64,000 nucleotides of DNA from Candidatus Bathyarchaeota archaeon (lineage in GTDB: Archaea > Thermoproteota > Bathyarchaeia > Bathyarchaeales > Bathycorpusculaceae), in the NCBI GenBank assembly GCA_026014585.1, contig JAOZIA010000022.1, forward strand, positions 186,001-250,000, written 5' to 3'. Below are positions 8,257 to 16,658 of the stretch, piece after piece. Position numbers and translations under genes: made by a program. The notes under the pieces were generated by a model that saw only the letters and a program-made list of their open reading frames with translations, did no database searches and was not told where the DNA came from. Position 1 is the first letter of the stretch. Every line of letters begins with the position of its first letter.

Positions 8257-8805
8257 TTGGTTGAACAAAATAAACATGGTTTAGTTGGTAAGTCTGTTCA
8301 AACGGAAGAAAAAGCGCCTGTGAAGGCTAAGAAAAAGCGTAGCGCCAGCGATAAGTATGGCCTTCATAGGTATAATCAGGTTTTACTTAAACAGGCTTTG
8401 GCAGCTATACGCGAAATTAAGGGTGAGTTGCGTTGGATGCGGCATAAGCTTGACCGTTTGGGTGAGGCTGAGTATTCGCGGGAAGACGTGGAATATTTCT
8501 CTGCTGTCGACCAAGTGGACCGTGAGATTATTCAGAGGCTTTTAGAGGTTGGCGTCGATGGTGCTTTGCCCCGAGATGTCGCAGCGGAGGTCAACAAGCG
8601 TGGCGGCTATAGTCTGCGTTATTATGAGATTAGCCGTCGATTGGTGCGTCTTAACAAGAAACTTCATTTTGAAACAGGCAACGAACTCTTTGAAAAGCAC
8701 GGTCACAGGTGGGCGTTGACCAAGTTTGCGTTTGAGGTTTATGGTACCTTAGACGAGAACTTGGCGATTGTCGAAACTTTATTGGATAAAGAGGAGCGGC
8801 TTTAG
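8257..8805 (+). CDS. Proviral protein with basic N-terminus and winged-helix-like C-terminus
   Basis: 182 residues from TTG. The first ~35 residues are lysine-rich. The region YNQVLLKQALAAIREIKGEL suggests a helix or coiled coil, and VDREIIQRLLEVGVDGALPR followed by YYEISRRLVRLNKKLHF looks like a winged helix-turn-helix. Probably DNA-binding. It is followed by another HTH gene with only a short gap, so the two may form one regulatory unit. No family name is supported. Confidence 0.55.
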   Translation: MVEQNKHGLVGKSVQTEEKAPVKAKKKRSASDKYGLHRYNQVLLKQALAAIREIKGELRWMRHKLDRLGEAEYSREDVEYFSAVDQVDREIIQRLLEVGVDGALPRDVAAEVNKRGGYSLRYYEISRRLVRLNKKLHFETGNELFEKHGHRWALTKFAFEVYGTLDENLAIVETLLDKEERL

Positions 8806-8809
8806 AGCT

Positions 8810-9007
8810 TTGGCATTGACTGAGCGTGAAAAGGCAATTTTACGCTTGAACGCTGGTGGAATGTCAGATTACAGAATTGCTCGCAAGCTAAAGATGGAAA
8901 CGCCCAATGTTACCCGTTCTAGAAAGAATGCTTTAAAGAAACTTGAATATGCAAAGACTGATTTAGAGTTTATTGAAAAACTAAAATTAGGTAGAAATTT
9001 CCGTTGA
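8810..9007 (+). CDS. Small LuxR/sigma-region-4-like HTH protein
   Basis: About 65 residues. LTEREKAILRLNAGGMSDYR followed by IARKLKMETPNVTRSRKNAL is a clear helix-turn-helix of the LuxR/sigma-70 region 4 type ('L..rE..il.l...G.s...IA..L......V..h...a..KL'). TTG at 8810 is preferred because GAGGAG lies upstream and the longer reading frame would overlap the previous gene. Such proteins are common small regulators in archaeal mobile elements. Confidence 0.65.
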   Translation: MALTEREKAILRLNAGGMSDYRIARKLKMETPNVTRSRKNALKKLEYAKTDLEFIEKLKLGRNFR

Positions 9008-9108
9008 ATGGACAGACAGAACTACTTTTGTAAACGTGAAGTCTTTTATAGACTTAATAAGGAAGACGCTTAGTAATTTATAAAAACTTTTGAGGGGAGG
9101 CTAAGCGC

Positions 9109-10047
9109 TTGTTCTCTCATGAAGCTCAGTTGATAGTAAGAAAGAAAGCAATACTTAGCATAAGAGCTAAACTCTTAGCTGAATCCCGAGTGTGGTTTGC
9201 TAATAACGGCTTTATTGAGGTTCAAGGTCCTATACTTGTTCCAGCAGTCAGCGAAAATCATAGTTCATTAGGCGTTACAAATTTTGCTAAAAAAGCGGTT
9301 CTTTCCCAAGGCTTAGAGCCTTACACAGATTCTTTCATTGCCTTATTTCCTAAGATTTTCTCGATCACGCCTGCTTTTCGAGCTGAACAAACAAAGTCCA
9401 ATCATCATCTTGCAGAGTTTTGGCGCATTGAACTTACCGTTGCAAACCTTGATCTTGAAGGGGTGGTGAAAATGGTTGAAAACCTCGTGAGCTCAGTTTG
9501 TCAAAATTTGGCAAAGCAAGTTTATGAAGAACTTAGTTTACTCGGCAGAAATACATCACAACTAGAAAATATTGAAGGTCCTTTCACAAGGCTAACTTAT
9601 GAAGAAGCTATTGAGCAATTACGAAAAAAAGGTTATAATGTTCAGTGGGGACAAGAACTAAATTGGAACTTAGAAAAACAATTAAGTACCTTACAAAAAA
9701 ACCCATTCTTTATAACTGAATATCCCATTACTGTTGAAAACCAGTTTTTTAAAGAAAACATCAGTGGGCAGGATCTATCTTTGGTCGCTGATTTATTTGC
9801 GCCAGAAGGCTTTGGTGAAATGGGTTCTGGAGGTCAAGTAGAAGAAAAAAAAGTCCTGCTTACCAAAATGAGAGAAGATAAGGTAAATGATGAAATCACG
9901 AATTGGTATTTTGACCTTAGAAACTCCAATCAAACATATTCTTCTTTTGCTATAGGTATTGAGCGGTATTTACAATGGCTTTGTATGTTACCTTTGATAA
10001 ATGAGGCTATATTGTTTCCTCGAACCTCTGAATCAATATATCCCTAA
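9109..10047 (+). CDS. Class II aminoacyl-tRNA synthetase paralogue (AsnRS/AspRS-core; asparagine synthetase A-like)
   Basis: 312 residues, TTG start after GAGGGGAGG. It has the catalytic core only: motif 1 region FIEVQGPILVP (about 36-46), motif 2 FRAEQTKSNHHLAEFWRIE (about 88-106), and motif 3 GIERYLQWLC (near 282). The N-terminal OB-fold that binds the anticodon in AsnRS and AspRS is missing. Such stand-alone cores occur in archaea as asparagine synthetase-related proteins (AS-AR) and as amide ligases. It would therefore activate an amino acid without charging tRNA; this is inference. It is convergent with the MFS gene (4-nt overlap), and the pair looks like cargo in the provirus. Confidence 0.8.
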   Translation: MFSHEAQLIVRKKAILSIRAKLLAESRVWFANNGFIEVQGPILVPAVSENHSSLGVTNFAKKAVLSQGLEPYTDSFIALFPKIFSITPAFRAEQTKSNHHLAEFWRIELTVANLDLEGVVKMVENLVSSVCQNLAKQVYEELSLLGRNTSQLENIEGPFTRLTYEEAIEQLRKKGYNVQWGQELNWNLEKQLSTLQKNPFFITEYPITVENQFFKENISGQDLSLVADLFAPEGFGEMGSGGQVEEKKVLLTKMREDKVNDEITNWYFDLRNSNQTYSSFAIGIERYLQWLCMLPLINEAILFPRTSESIYP

Positions 10048-11216
10048 GTTACAAGGGGTTCCAGCTTCTTGATTTTTTTAATGTATCCTTTGAGATTTCG
10101 TTTATTTCGTGCTTCCAAAGATAAAAGTTCAGGTGAAAGGGTAATGGGTAAACTAGAAAAAAATATCAGTGAACAGGCAATCAAGGCGCTGGTTTCTGGT
10201 GAGAGGTTAGTTAAGCCCGATGGTAACTGTCCTAAGCCAATTGCAAAAATGTAAGTTCCTATACCGAGAGCATAAAGTTTGCTACAGTTTTTTTCATTAG
10301 CTAAATCTCCCCAAATAACAAAAAGATATAGAGTAAAAAACATTCCCCAGCTTATTCCTTCAATAGCAAAGGAACATAAGAGTACGGTGCTGTTTTGAAA
10401 GAAAGCCGATAATACAATGCTCAAACCATATATTGTACTGCTTATTACTGCACTTGGTTTCCTTCCTATAAAGTCAGCAATTAAACCTCCAGTTACTGCG
10501 CCAACTATTGGGAACACGTTTTGAATTATAACAATTTCTTCAAAATTTGCAGACACAAATTGAATAGCTGAGGCGTCAATATTCTTCGAAAAGGTGAAGT
10601 TAATAATGCAGAAAAAAATCCATGGCGCTAGAAATAAAAGCAAAACCCTTTTTTCAACTTGAGTTTTTTTGTAAATTCTTTCTGTTGGTCTTATTGTTTT
10701 TACATTAATTGATGTGATGATTATGGATAAAATAATAGGAATTAAGATAGCTACGAAATAGGATAACAAACTTTCCTGACTAACAGTGAGATAAATTATA
10801 AAAGAGACTGTTAAAAAGACTGAGCAAATGAGACCCCCAAAAACACCTCTTTTCTCAACAGGCGTGTATTTCCAAAAATAAGTCAAAATGCAAGCTTGCC
10901 CAATGCTAAAAAATATGCTTGAAATGGAAATTAAAATTAACTGATAAATTGAGGAGGTGAAAAAAACTGGAATGAGTGTTAACACAGTTAAAGTTAGGCA
11001 GATTAGAATCAGTTTTACTGTATTTGATTGTCCATTAATTCTAAAGCTTGCAATAATAAAAGCCAGCCCGGCGATAAAGCAGACAAGTGTTTGGCTTAAG
11101 CTGATTACATGAACAGAATTGAATATAGATGGAATAATGCTGGCTATTATTATGTAGAAAAAGCTGAAAAAAGCTGTAAAAACCGATGCTATCAACACAA
11201 GTGTAGCCTTAGTCAA
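10044..11216 (-). CDS. MFS transporter
   Basis: 390 residues with about 11-12 hydrophobic helices. The MFS signature loop between TM helices is seen as GGLIADFIGRKPSAVISS (about residues 240-257). It sits in the cytoplasmic membrane and exports or imports a small molecule; substrate unknown. The gene is A/T-rich compared with the virion genes and converges on the synthetase-like gene, so the two may act together (for example making and exporting, or detoxifying, an amino-acid derivative). Confidence 0.8.
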   Translation of the reverse strand: MTKATLVLIASVFTAFFSFFYIIIASIIPSIFNSVHVISLSQTLVCFIAGLAFIIASFRINGQSNTVKLILICLTLTVLTLIPVFFTSSIYQLILISISSIFFSIGQACILTYFWKYTPVEKRGVFGGLICSVFLTVSFIIYLTVSQESLLSYFVAILIPIILSIIITSINVKTIRPTERIYKKTQVEKRVLLLFLAPWIFFCIINFTFSKNIDASAIQFVSANFEEIVIIQNVFPIVGAVTGGLIADFIGRKPSAVISSTIYGLSIVLSAFFQNSTVLLCSFAIEGISWGMFFTLYLFVIWGDLANEKNCSKLYALGIGTYIFAIGLGQLPSGLTNLSPETSALIACSLIFFSSLPITLSPELLSLEARNKRNLKGYIKKIKKLEPLVT

Positions 11217-11309
11217 AGTGAGGAAGCCTCCTTGATTGCATCTGTTGAGGGGTTACTTGGTAGATATATGAGCAAACCTTAAAAGCTTTTATATTTAAAA
11301 GTCATACGG

Positions 11310-11537
11310 GTGAAAAATACGAAAAAAACGATTGAAAGGTTGTCGGAAATTTCTCAAAGTCTCAAACATATTGCGGAAATTGAAAACAACGATGCTCTAG
11401 AAGCGGCTATTACAAAAAATGATAAAGAAGCTTTGCTGGAAGTCTGTAAAAAATCTAAGGTACCCCGAGCCTATAGGACCGTTATTGTTAATTTACTGCT
11501 CTCTGTTGATCCAAAAAAGTATCCGATATTCCTTTAA
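11310..11537 (+). CDS. Small helical hypothetical protein
   Basis: 75 residues from GTG 11310, mainly helical with charged heptads (IERLSEISQSLKHIAEIENN). Not recognised. A TATA box (TTTATATTTAAAA, 11288-11300) lies only about 17 nt upstream of this GTG, so the true start may be slightly downstream, for example TTG 11337. Confidence 0.5.
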   Translation: MKNTKKTIERLSEISQSLKHIAEIENNDALEAAITKNDKEALLEVCKKSKVPRAYRTVIVNLLLSVDPKKYPIFL

Positions 11538-11784
11538 AAGATTGATACATGGCTTTATGCAGGCATTTGGAACATATTGGTTTTTTGCTTAAGAGCTGCA
11601 TATTTGCCCACCAACATTTTTTCTGGTCTTCCAAGACTAGCTTTCTCTCTCCTGTTGAAAAGAGAGGGGCTTTTATTTTTGCTCAGGGTAGGCTTGCTTT
11701 TTACCGCTTGTCTGCCATAACTTTTTATATTCTGTAGCTTTGAATCTACAAACCCACTAACCGTGGAACGGGAGCGGGCGGGGA
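11538..11784 (+). promoter_or_regulatory. Intergenic region: hairpin terminator then TATA promoter
   Basis: 247 nt without a gene. Around 11640-11682 CTCTC and GAGAG arms with a ten-base loop are followed by a T-rich run (CTTTTATTTTT), a likely terminator for the 11.3 kb gene. At about 11722-11731 TTTTTATATT is a good TATA box for the ParA module. A short TGTAG/CTACA inverted repeat follows at 11734-11751, a possible operator at the transcription start. Confidence 0.5.
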
Positions 11785-12165
11785 ATGGAAAACAAACAAT
11801 ACAATAGTAGTGATTTACTTACAAGAATCACTAAACTGCTTGAGGGCATAAACACAAAATTAGACATATTAACTCAGCAAAATGCCAAGATACTGGAAAA
11901 CTCTTTTGCCGCAGAAAAACCTGCTAACCACACTTCATCTGACATTATGACGTTGCTTACTTTGCCCGCCTCAGTGAGAAAAACTGGGCTAGCATTGTTA
12001 GAGTTTGAAAAAGCGACTGCACAAGACCTTGCCTTAAAGACAGGCAGATCAAGACCAGTAGAAAGTGACTGTGCTAATCAGTTAGTAAGGATAGGATTTG
12101 CAAAGAAAAAAAGAGAAGGCATGGAAATTTATTTTTTTACTGAGCCCTTGGAGGTAAAACATTGA
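11785..12165 (+). CDS. Coiled-coil/winged-helix protein, first gene of ParA module
   Basis: 126 residues. The N-terminus has heptads (LLTRITKLLEGINTKLDILT), giving a probable dimeric coiled coil. The C-terminal part, SVRKTGLALLEFEKATAQDL then ALKTGRSRPVESDCANQLV and RIGFAKKKREGMEIYFF, is a winged HTH with recognition helix and wing. Its stop overlaps the start of the ParA-like gene by 4 nt, so it is probably the DNA-binding partner of the ATPase. Confidence 0.65.
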   Translation: MENKQYNSSDLLTRITKLLEGINTKLDILTQQNAKILENSFAAEKPANHTSSDIMTLLTLPASVRKTGLALLEFEKATAQDLALKTGRSRPVESDCANQLVRIGFAKKKREGMEIYFFTEPLEVKH

Positions 12166-12935
12166 GGACAATTTCTATTCATTCCTCTAGAGGCGGGACG
12201 GGAAAAACTGTCATAGCTACTAACTTGGCAGCTATACTAGCGCATAACGGATTTAAGGTGGCCTTGCTCGATTTTGATTTCAGGGCACCAAGTCTATGTT
12301 TTATTTTTTCTGGAGACCTTTTTCATCCAGTTCAACATTGGCTAAATGATTTTCTTAATGATGATTGTGACGCCAAGCAAGCATTAATTGAAGTCTCTGG
12401 AAGTCTTAACGCTAATGGAGGAAAATTGTTTGTTGGATTGGCAGATTCATCTATTGAAGTCATCCGAAATACTATTGATAAGAGCAGAGATGCTGAGGTA
12501 ACTGCAATAAAAAAGCTCTTTTCTTTGCTCTCAATTCTTCGGGATGACGGGATCGATTATTGTATTATTGACACTAGCCCTGGGGTGCAGTATTCATCGG
12601 TTAATGCTTTAGCAGCATCCAATCTGTGCTTCCTTATAACAAGCGCTGATATGGTTGACATGCATGGATGCTCTGAAATGCTGAAAGATATCTATGAAAG
12701 TTTGGAAAAGAAAACATTCATTATTCTAAATAAGTATTCTCCAAGCATAAATAACAACAGTTGCACTCATATTGAGTTCATTGAAACAACCCTAAAGCAC
12801 CCAGTAATTTGTCAAATTCCCTGCTATTGCGAGGTTCTTCTAGCACATAGAATGGGGTTATTAGCAATACAGCAACCTAATCATCCTTTCGTTCAAAAAT
12901 TAGAGGAGGTAGTTAACAGTATTGACACTCTTTGA
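12162..12935 (+). CDS. ParA/MinD-family ATPase
   Basis: 257 residues, TTG start. Deviant Walker A SSRGGTGKTVIATNLA (about residues 8-23) carries the signature G-x-GKT with an Arg where the signature Lys usually stands. The Walker A' region VALLDFDFRAPSL and Walker B YCIIDTSPGV follow. ParA/MinD ATPases position DNA or protein complexes; here it may partition the provirus as a plasmid or handle virion assembly. It is translationally coupled to winged-helix proteins on both sides. Confidence 0.85.
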   Translation: MRTISIHSSRGGTGKTVIATNLAAILAHNGFKVALLDFDFRAPSLCFIFSGDLFHPVQHWLNDFLNDDCDAKQALIEVSGSLNANGGKLFVGLADSSIEVIRNTIDKSRDAEVTAIKKLFSLLSILRDDGIDYCIIDTSPGVQYSSVNALAASNLCFLITSADMVDMHGCSEMLKDIYESLEKKTFIILNKYSPSINNNSCTHIEFIETTLKHPVICQIPCYCEVLLAHRMGLLAIQQPNHPFVQKLEEVVNSIDTL

Positions 12936-13230
12936 AGAGCCGAAATGCCAAAATTTTGAGTTTAGTTTAGTAAATATAAATAGGATTGAAAAATGCTTAC
13001 AAATTGTGATACTCGATATACTCTTAGAAAAAGAGGCACTGAATAAGAAAGACATTTCCAAAAACCTTGGCATCAGGTTGGGTGACCAACTAAGCCCAGA
13101 ACTTGTTGATAACTTGCTGGATACGCTGTGGTTTGAAGAGTTAATTATGACTGAACAACGAAAAGGAAAATGTAAATTTACATTAACTAAGAAGGGAAAA
13201 GAGTATAGACGGCCAGGTTCAAAGCGGTAA
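12922..13230 (+). CDS. Winged-helix protein, third gene of ParA module
   Basis: 102 residues from TTG 12922, overlapping the ATPase gene by 14 nt. The pattern LNKKDISKNLGIRLGDQLSP then ELVDNLLDTLWFEELIMTEQ and KCKFTLTKKGKEY is an ArsR/MarR-like winged helix. It may be a second DNA-binding adaptor or an autorepressor of the module. A T-rich run after CCTCCTC downstream (13246-13256) may terminate the operon. Confidence 0.6.
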   Translation: MTLFEEPKCQNFEFSLVNINRIEKCLQIVILDILLEKEALNKKDISKNLGIRLGDQLSPELVDNLLDTLWFEELIMTEQRKGKCKFTLTKKGKEYRRPGSKR

Positions 13231-13324
13231 AATTTAAAATCGGGCCTCCTCTTTTTTAAAGTAACAAATTAAAAAATGGACATCGTATCTGCGATATTAT
13301 CGTGTTTAGGCTCTCAAGCAATTA

Positions 13325-14644
13325 ATGTATAGTTTTAGACTTGTTGTTTGTGATTTAGCTGTGTCTCAGGAAGGCTGTGTTTGTAAGGATTGTAAGCGTG
13401 TTAGAGAGTATGTAGCTTCGCTTTTACCTTTTAAAATTGTTGAAGCTGTAAACGGTAAGCCGCTATGCATTGCTGGGGTGGCCATGGTCTCTGGCTTGTC
13501 TAGAAACCTTAACATTTACACGCCCAAAGAGTTGGAAGCGTTTTCAAGCAAACTGGTTGAAGCGCCGATTTATCTTGAGCATGTGTCTGCTTCAAATGCT
13601 GTTGGCAAGGTTACTAAAACGAGTTGGGATGGGCAAAGGCTTCTGTATGAAGCGGAAATTTACGATGAGAATACAGCTGACAAAATTCGCAATGGGCTGA
13701 TTCGGCATGTGAGTGTCGGCGCAGATTATAGCACTTCGGATGTTGTTGATGCGATGGTTCCGCATGGCTTGTTTAACGCTGAAATGTCACTTGTGGCGGT
13801 TCCTGGTATTCCTGAAACAAGCATCAATGTTTTGGAGAGTCTTGCGCATGTGCATACTGCTTTGCCTGCCTCTGGAAAGGAGCGTAAACCTGTTAGGGCG
13901 GTTCACGAGAAGTTTTCTGTTAAGGAGTTGCTTGAGTCTCTTCAATGTGTTTTTTGCGGTGCTCCAGGCGAGTACCTTGTCAGTGTTTGTACACCCTGCG
14001 GTGATAATGCGCAGTCTTTGGTTATGGAATCCTTAATGCGGCTGCCAGTAAGGGAAGCGGAGAGCGATTTGCCCAGCAGTTTTACGGCATTTAAGGTAAA
14101 GTTTGTTGCTGGTCCAGATGCCTGTGATAAGTGCAAGGCTTTGGATGGTAAAGTGTTCATTTATGGTACTGAGCCAGAGCCGCATACTGGCTGTAAATGT
14201 CCAGGGTACCAAGTTGTTGAGCGGTTGCATGTCCACATTAATTTTAGGGGTGTTGAAAAGTTGGAAGAAAAAGACATTGCGCAGGTAGCAGAGAAAGTCG
14301 CTGCTAAGGTCGGCGAGAAAAATTCCTTTGAATTTGAAAATATGAAAACTAAACTTGCTGAGGCAGAGGGCAAGTTAAAGACTGTTGAAGGTGAACGTGA
14401 CGCTTTCAAGAGTGAAGCGGCGGCTGCAAAAAAGACGGTTGAAGATTACAAAAAGTTGATGCCGGGTGTTGAGTTGTTGGCGGATCCTCCGGTGTTGATG
14501 CCTGTTTCTGAAGCTGTGTCAATGATTAAAGGCGTATTGCCTGGCCAAGTGGTTGAACGTGCTTGGGGGTTTGGTCCGCAGCGGATGTGCCAAGAACTGC
14601 AGCGAGCGGTTAATTCGCTTGAGAAACGGCTGGTGAAAAAGTAA
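13325..14644 (+). CDS. Prohead protease fused to a Mu F-like zinc motif and a scaffold-like coiled coil
   Basis: 439 residues. Residues about 75-155 resemble phage prohead serine proteases: PIYLEHVSASNAVGKV holds the candidate His, and LIRHVSVGADYS the candidate Ser. Residues about 262-300 carry CDKCKALDGKVF followed by HTGCKCPGY, the cysteine/histidine pattern of Mu gpF-type head morphogenesis proteins. A charged coiled coil (KLAEAEGKLKTVEGERDAF, about 345-380) follows, like a scaffold. It would process and shape the capsid shell. Upstream of the capsid gene, as usual. The three-part fusion is unusual. Confidence 0.7.
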   Translation: MYSFRLVVCDLAVSQEGCVCKDCKRVREYVASLLPFKIVEAVNGKPLCIAGVAMVSGLSRNLNIYTPKELEAFSSKLVEAPIYLEHVSASNAVGKVTKTSWDGQRLLYEAEIYDENTADKIRNGLIRHVSVGADYSTSDVVDAMVPHGLFNAEMSLVAVPGIPETSINVLESLAHVHTALPASGKERKPVRAVHEKFSVKELLESLQCVFCGAPGEYLVSVCTPCGDNAQSLVMESLMRLPVREAESDLPSSFTAFKVKFVAGPDACDKCKALDGKVFIYGTEPEPHTGCKCPGYQVVERLHVHINFRGVEKLEEKDIAQVAEKVAAKVGEKNSFEFENMKTKLAEAEGKLKTVEGERDAFKSEAAAAKKTVEDYKKLMPGVELLADPPVLMPVSEAVSMIKGVLPGQVVERAWGFGPQRMCQELQRAVNSLEKRLVKK

Positions 14645-14859
14645 TGGCTGAGTTACCTGCTGACGGAAAAATGCATGAAGTTGATAATGCTGAGGCTGAT
14701 GATGTTATCGAAGCAGCTTCTCACCAGATTTTGCCTAATGAAGCGATTGGGCGAGTAATTCGAAACATGTACAAACGGATTCAAACCTTAGAGGCTGAGG
14801 TTAAGGACCTGAAGGGCAAGAAAGCCAAAAAGGCTGCGCCTGTGAGTGGAGGTTCTTAG
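14644..14859 (+). CDS. Small charged virion-region protein
   Basis: 71 residues, ATG overlapping the previous stop (TAATG). A C-terminal coiled coil (IRNMYKRIQTLEAEVKDLKG) ends in a lysine/alanine-rich tail. Possibly a capsid assembly or scaffold helper given its place between protease and decoration genes. Not recognised. Confidence 0.5.
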   Translation: MAELPADGKMHEVDNAEADDVIEAASHQILPNEAIGRVIRNMYKRIQTLEAEVKDLKGKKAKKAAPVSGGS

Positions 14860-14864
14860 TTTTT

Positions 14865-14884
14865 GCTCACTTTTGTGGGGCTAG
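14865..14884 (+). repeat. Intergenic repeat element, copy 1
   Basis: GCTCACTTTTGTGGGGCTAG in the gap before the decoration gene. A near copy, differing by a 2-nt gap and the end, is at 18181-18199 in the gap before another virion gene. Both follow a stop codon closely and precede an SD. Confidence 0.4.
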
Positions 14885-14938
14885 TAGCGCCAAGACGAAT
14901 TGGTGTGAATGCAAAAATTTTGGGGAGATTGATTTTAG

Positions 14939-15388
14939 ATGACTGATAAAACTTACAATACGAGCATGGCAATTGGCGAAACTGATGATCCAACCGCTGT
15001 CATTGAATCCTTTGAAGTTGCTGCTGCTGTTACCAAAGGTGACCCAGTGTATTTGAGTGCGGACCATAAGGTAAGTCCTGCGGCTGCGGCGCAAGATTGC
15101 ATTGGGGTTGCTGTGAAATCTCAAGCTACTGTTGGCGGGCAAGTTTCCGTATTAACTAGAGGGCGTGTGAAGGTTGCTGCTGGCGGCGTTATTAATCGGG
15201 GTAAAGCGGTTTATGGCGCTGATGCTTCTAAACGTGTCCTTGAATTAGCTGATGTTAGCCAGGCTGTTGACGAAGGCGGCGCTGCCAAATACACTATTGC
15301 AGTTTTCATGAACCGTAAACTTGGTACTGCTCTTGAGACTACCGCGGCTGCTGACGATCTACTCTTCATTCATGTGGGGAAGAATTAG
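14939..15388 (+). CDS. Capsid decoration/stabilising protein (DUF2190-like)
   Basis: 149 residues. The pattern AAAVTKGDPVYLSADHKVSP, then DCIGVAVKSQATVGGQVSVL and TRGRVKVAAGG is that of DUF2190/gpD-like phage capsid stabilisers, small beta-rich proteins encoded just before the major capsid gene. It starts 80 nt after the preceding gene and ends 2 nt before the capsid start. Confidence 0.75.
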   Translation: MTDKTYNTSMAIGETDDPTAVIESFEVAAAVTKGDPVYLSADHKVSPAAAAQDCIGVAVKSQATVGGQVSVLTRGRVKVAAGGVINRGKAVYGADASKRVLELADVSQAVDEGGAAKYTIAVFMNRKLGTALETTAAADDLLFIHVGKN

Positions 15389-15390
15389 GT

Positions 15391-16344
15391 ATGAAGCCGA
15401 GACTTTATGAAGCTTTAATGGCTAAAACTGGCGAGCAAAGGGAACTCTACGAGAAACTTAGGCAATCTGCTGGGCTTCCGTTCCTAAAGCGTTATTCTGA
15501 GATGGGTATCAAGGAAGGTTTCTTTAGTGACATGGCGGGCGCTGTTGGCAAAATGCATGATACCATGGTTGATGCTGCTTGGCCTGAATTAATTGGCAGA
15601 AGTATTATCAATGTTATGCCAACTTCTGAGGCGCAAGAGCGTTTTCCGTTGGATGCTGGTGCAGTTGCTTACAAGTACGCCGAAGGTGCAGTTACTATGC
15701 TTAGTGCAAAGAAACCTACGTTTGTTGACATCTACACAAATGAGTTAGCGGAATCTTCAGACGAATGGGCTAAGGAGTATCTTGAGGATGCTACTTGGAA
15801 CGTTATGGATCGAGCAATTAACAATGTAGGTATGGCTTTAGGTCAAAGTGAAACCGAAGCTATTCTTGCGTTGTATGCTGGTGTTTCAGCTGCTGATTTG
15901 GCGACTGGTGCAGCGTTGACAGGCGGCGGGGCTGTTGCTTCTTGGGCTGACATCTTAAGCTTGCATCATGCGGTGAAAAGCGAGAAATGGCGTCCTAACG
16001 TGTTGGCTATTAACGAAATGCAGGTCCACCAATTGCTTAACGATGATAAATTCGTTAAGTCGGTGTATCTGCCAAGTAGTCAAACCGACATTGAGCAGGG
16101 AACTATTGGAACCGTTTTAGGCATGAAGGTACAATCGAGCACTTTGGTGCCTAACGGTACGATGTATGCTATTGATACTCGTGTTGCTTCTGTGATGCTT
16201 CTGCGCCGAGACGTAACTGTTGAGGATTGGGAAGACATCAAAAACGGCAAATACGGTGTCCGTGCTACAACTCGCTTTGGTTTAGGCATCCTTCGCTCGA
16301 ATGCTATCGCTAGAATGACTAACGTCAAGCAAACTATGACTTAG
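15391..16344 (+). CDS. Major capsid protein, HK97 fold
   Basis: 317 residues. The N-terminal ~55 residues are helical and could be a delta-type scaffold segment removed by the protease. The rest follows the HK97 pattern: an E-loop/P-domain with AKKPTFVDIYTNELAESSDE, then WADILSLHHAVKSEKWRPNV and the C-terminal VRATTRFGLGILRSNAIARM. Position between decoration and portal genes agrees. It forms the icosahedral head shell. Confidence 0.85.
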   Translation: MKPRLYEALMAKTGEQRELYEKLRQSAGLPFLKRYSEMGIKEGFFSDMAGAVGKMHDTMVDAAWPELIGRSIINVMPTSEAQERFPLDAGAVAYKYAEGAVTMLSAKKPTFVDIYTNELAESSDEWAKEYLEDATWNVMDRAINNVGMALGQSETEAILALYAGVSAADLATGAALTGGGAVASWADILSLHHAVKSEKWRPNVLAINEMQVHQLLNDDKFVKSVYLPSSQTDIEQGTIGTVLGMKVQSSTLVPNGTMYAIDTRVASVMLLRRDVTVEDWEDIKNGKYGVRATTRFGLGILRSNAIARMTNVKQTMT

Positions 16345-16406
16345 GTTGTTTGGCGTTTCTTTTTCCCTTTTTTAGTTTTTCATGAAAGATTTGGAGTGTT
16401 TAGGGC

Positions 16407-16658
16407 TTGACGGGGCTGAGTGAACGCTTGGATATTGCGGAGGTTATTTTACGTGAGCTTAGTCGTGGGTCTCTTCGGCGGGTTGAGCTGGAGAAACGGG
16501 TTTTTCGTAGCAGAAATATTAGTTTTTCCTGTTTTAGTTTGATGTTTGCTTTTCTGGTTCATGATGGCGCTATTGTGAAGTCTGACAGCACGAAGAATGC
16601 GCCTTTTAGGTTAACGGATAAAGGTAGGGCGTTTTTGGCTTGGAGGGCTATGTCTTGA
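16407..16658 (+). CDS. Small winged-helix protein
   Basis: 83 residues from TTG. EVILRELSRGSLRRVELEKR, SLMFAFLVHDGAIVKSD and PFRLTDKGRAFLAW are the helices and wing of a small archaeal winged helix ('transcription regulator' type). Its TGA overlaps the portal start (TTGA). A regulator placed between capsid and portal is odd and may control late genes. Confidence 0.65.
   Translation: MTGLSERLDIAEVILRELSRGSLRRVELEKRVFRSRNISFSCFSLMFAFLVHDGAIVKSDSTKNAPFRLTDKGRAFLAWRAMS

Noticed and set aside
8016-8264. 82-codon frame between two proviral genes
   Set aside because: It spans a hairpin terminator, overlaps both neighbours and has no domain or SD.
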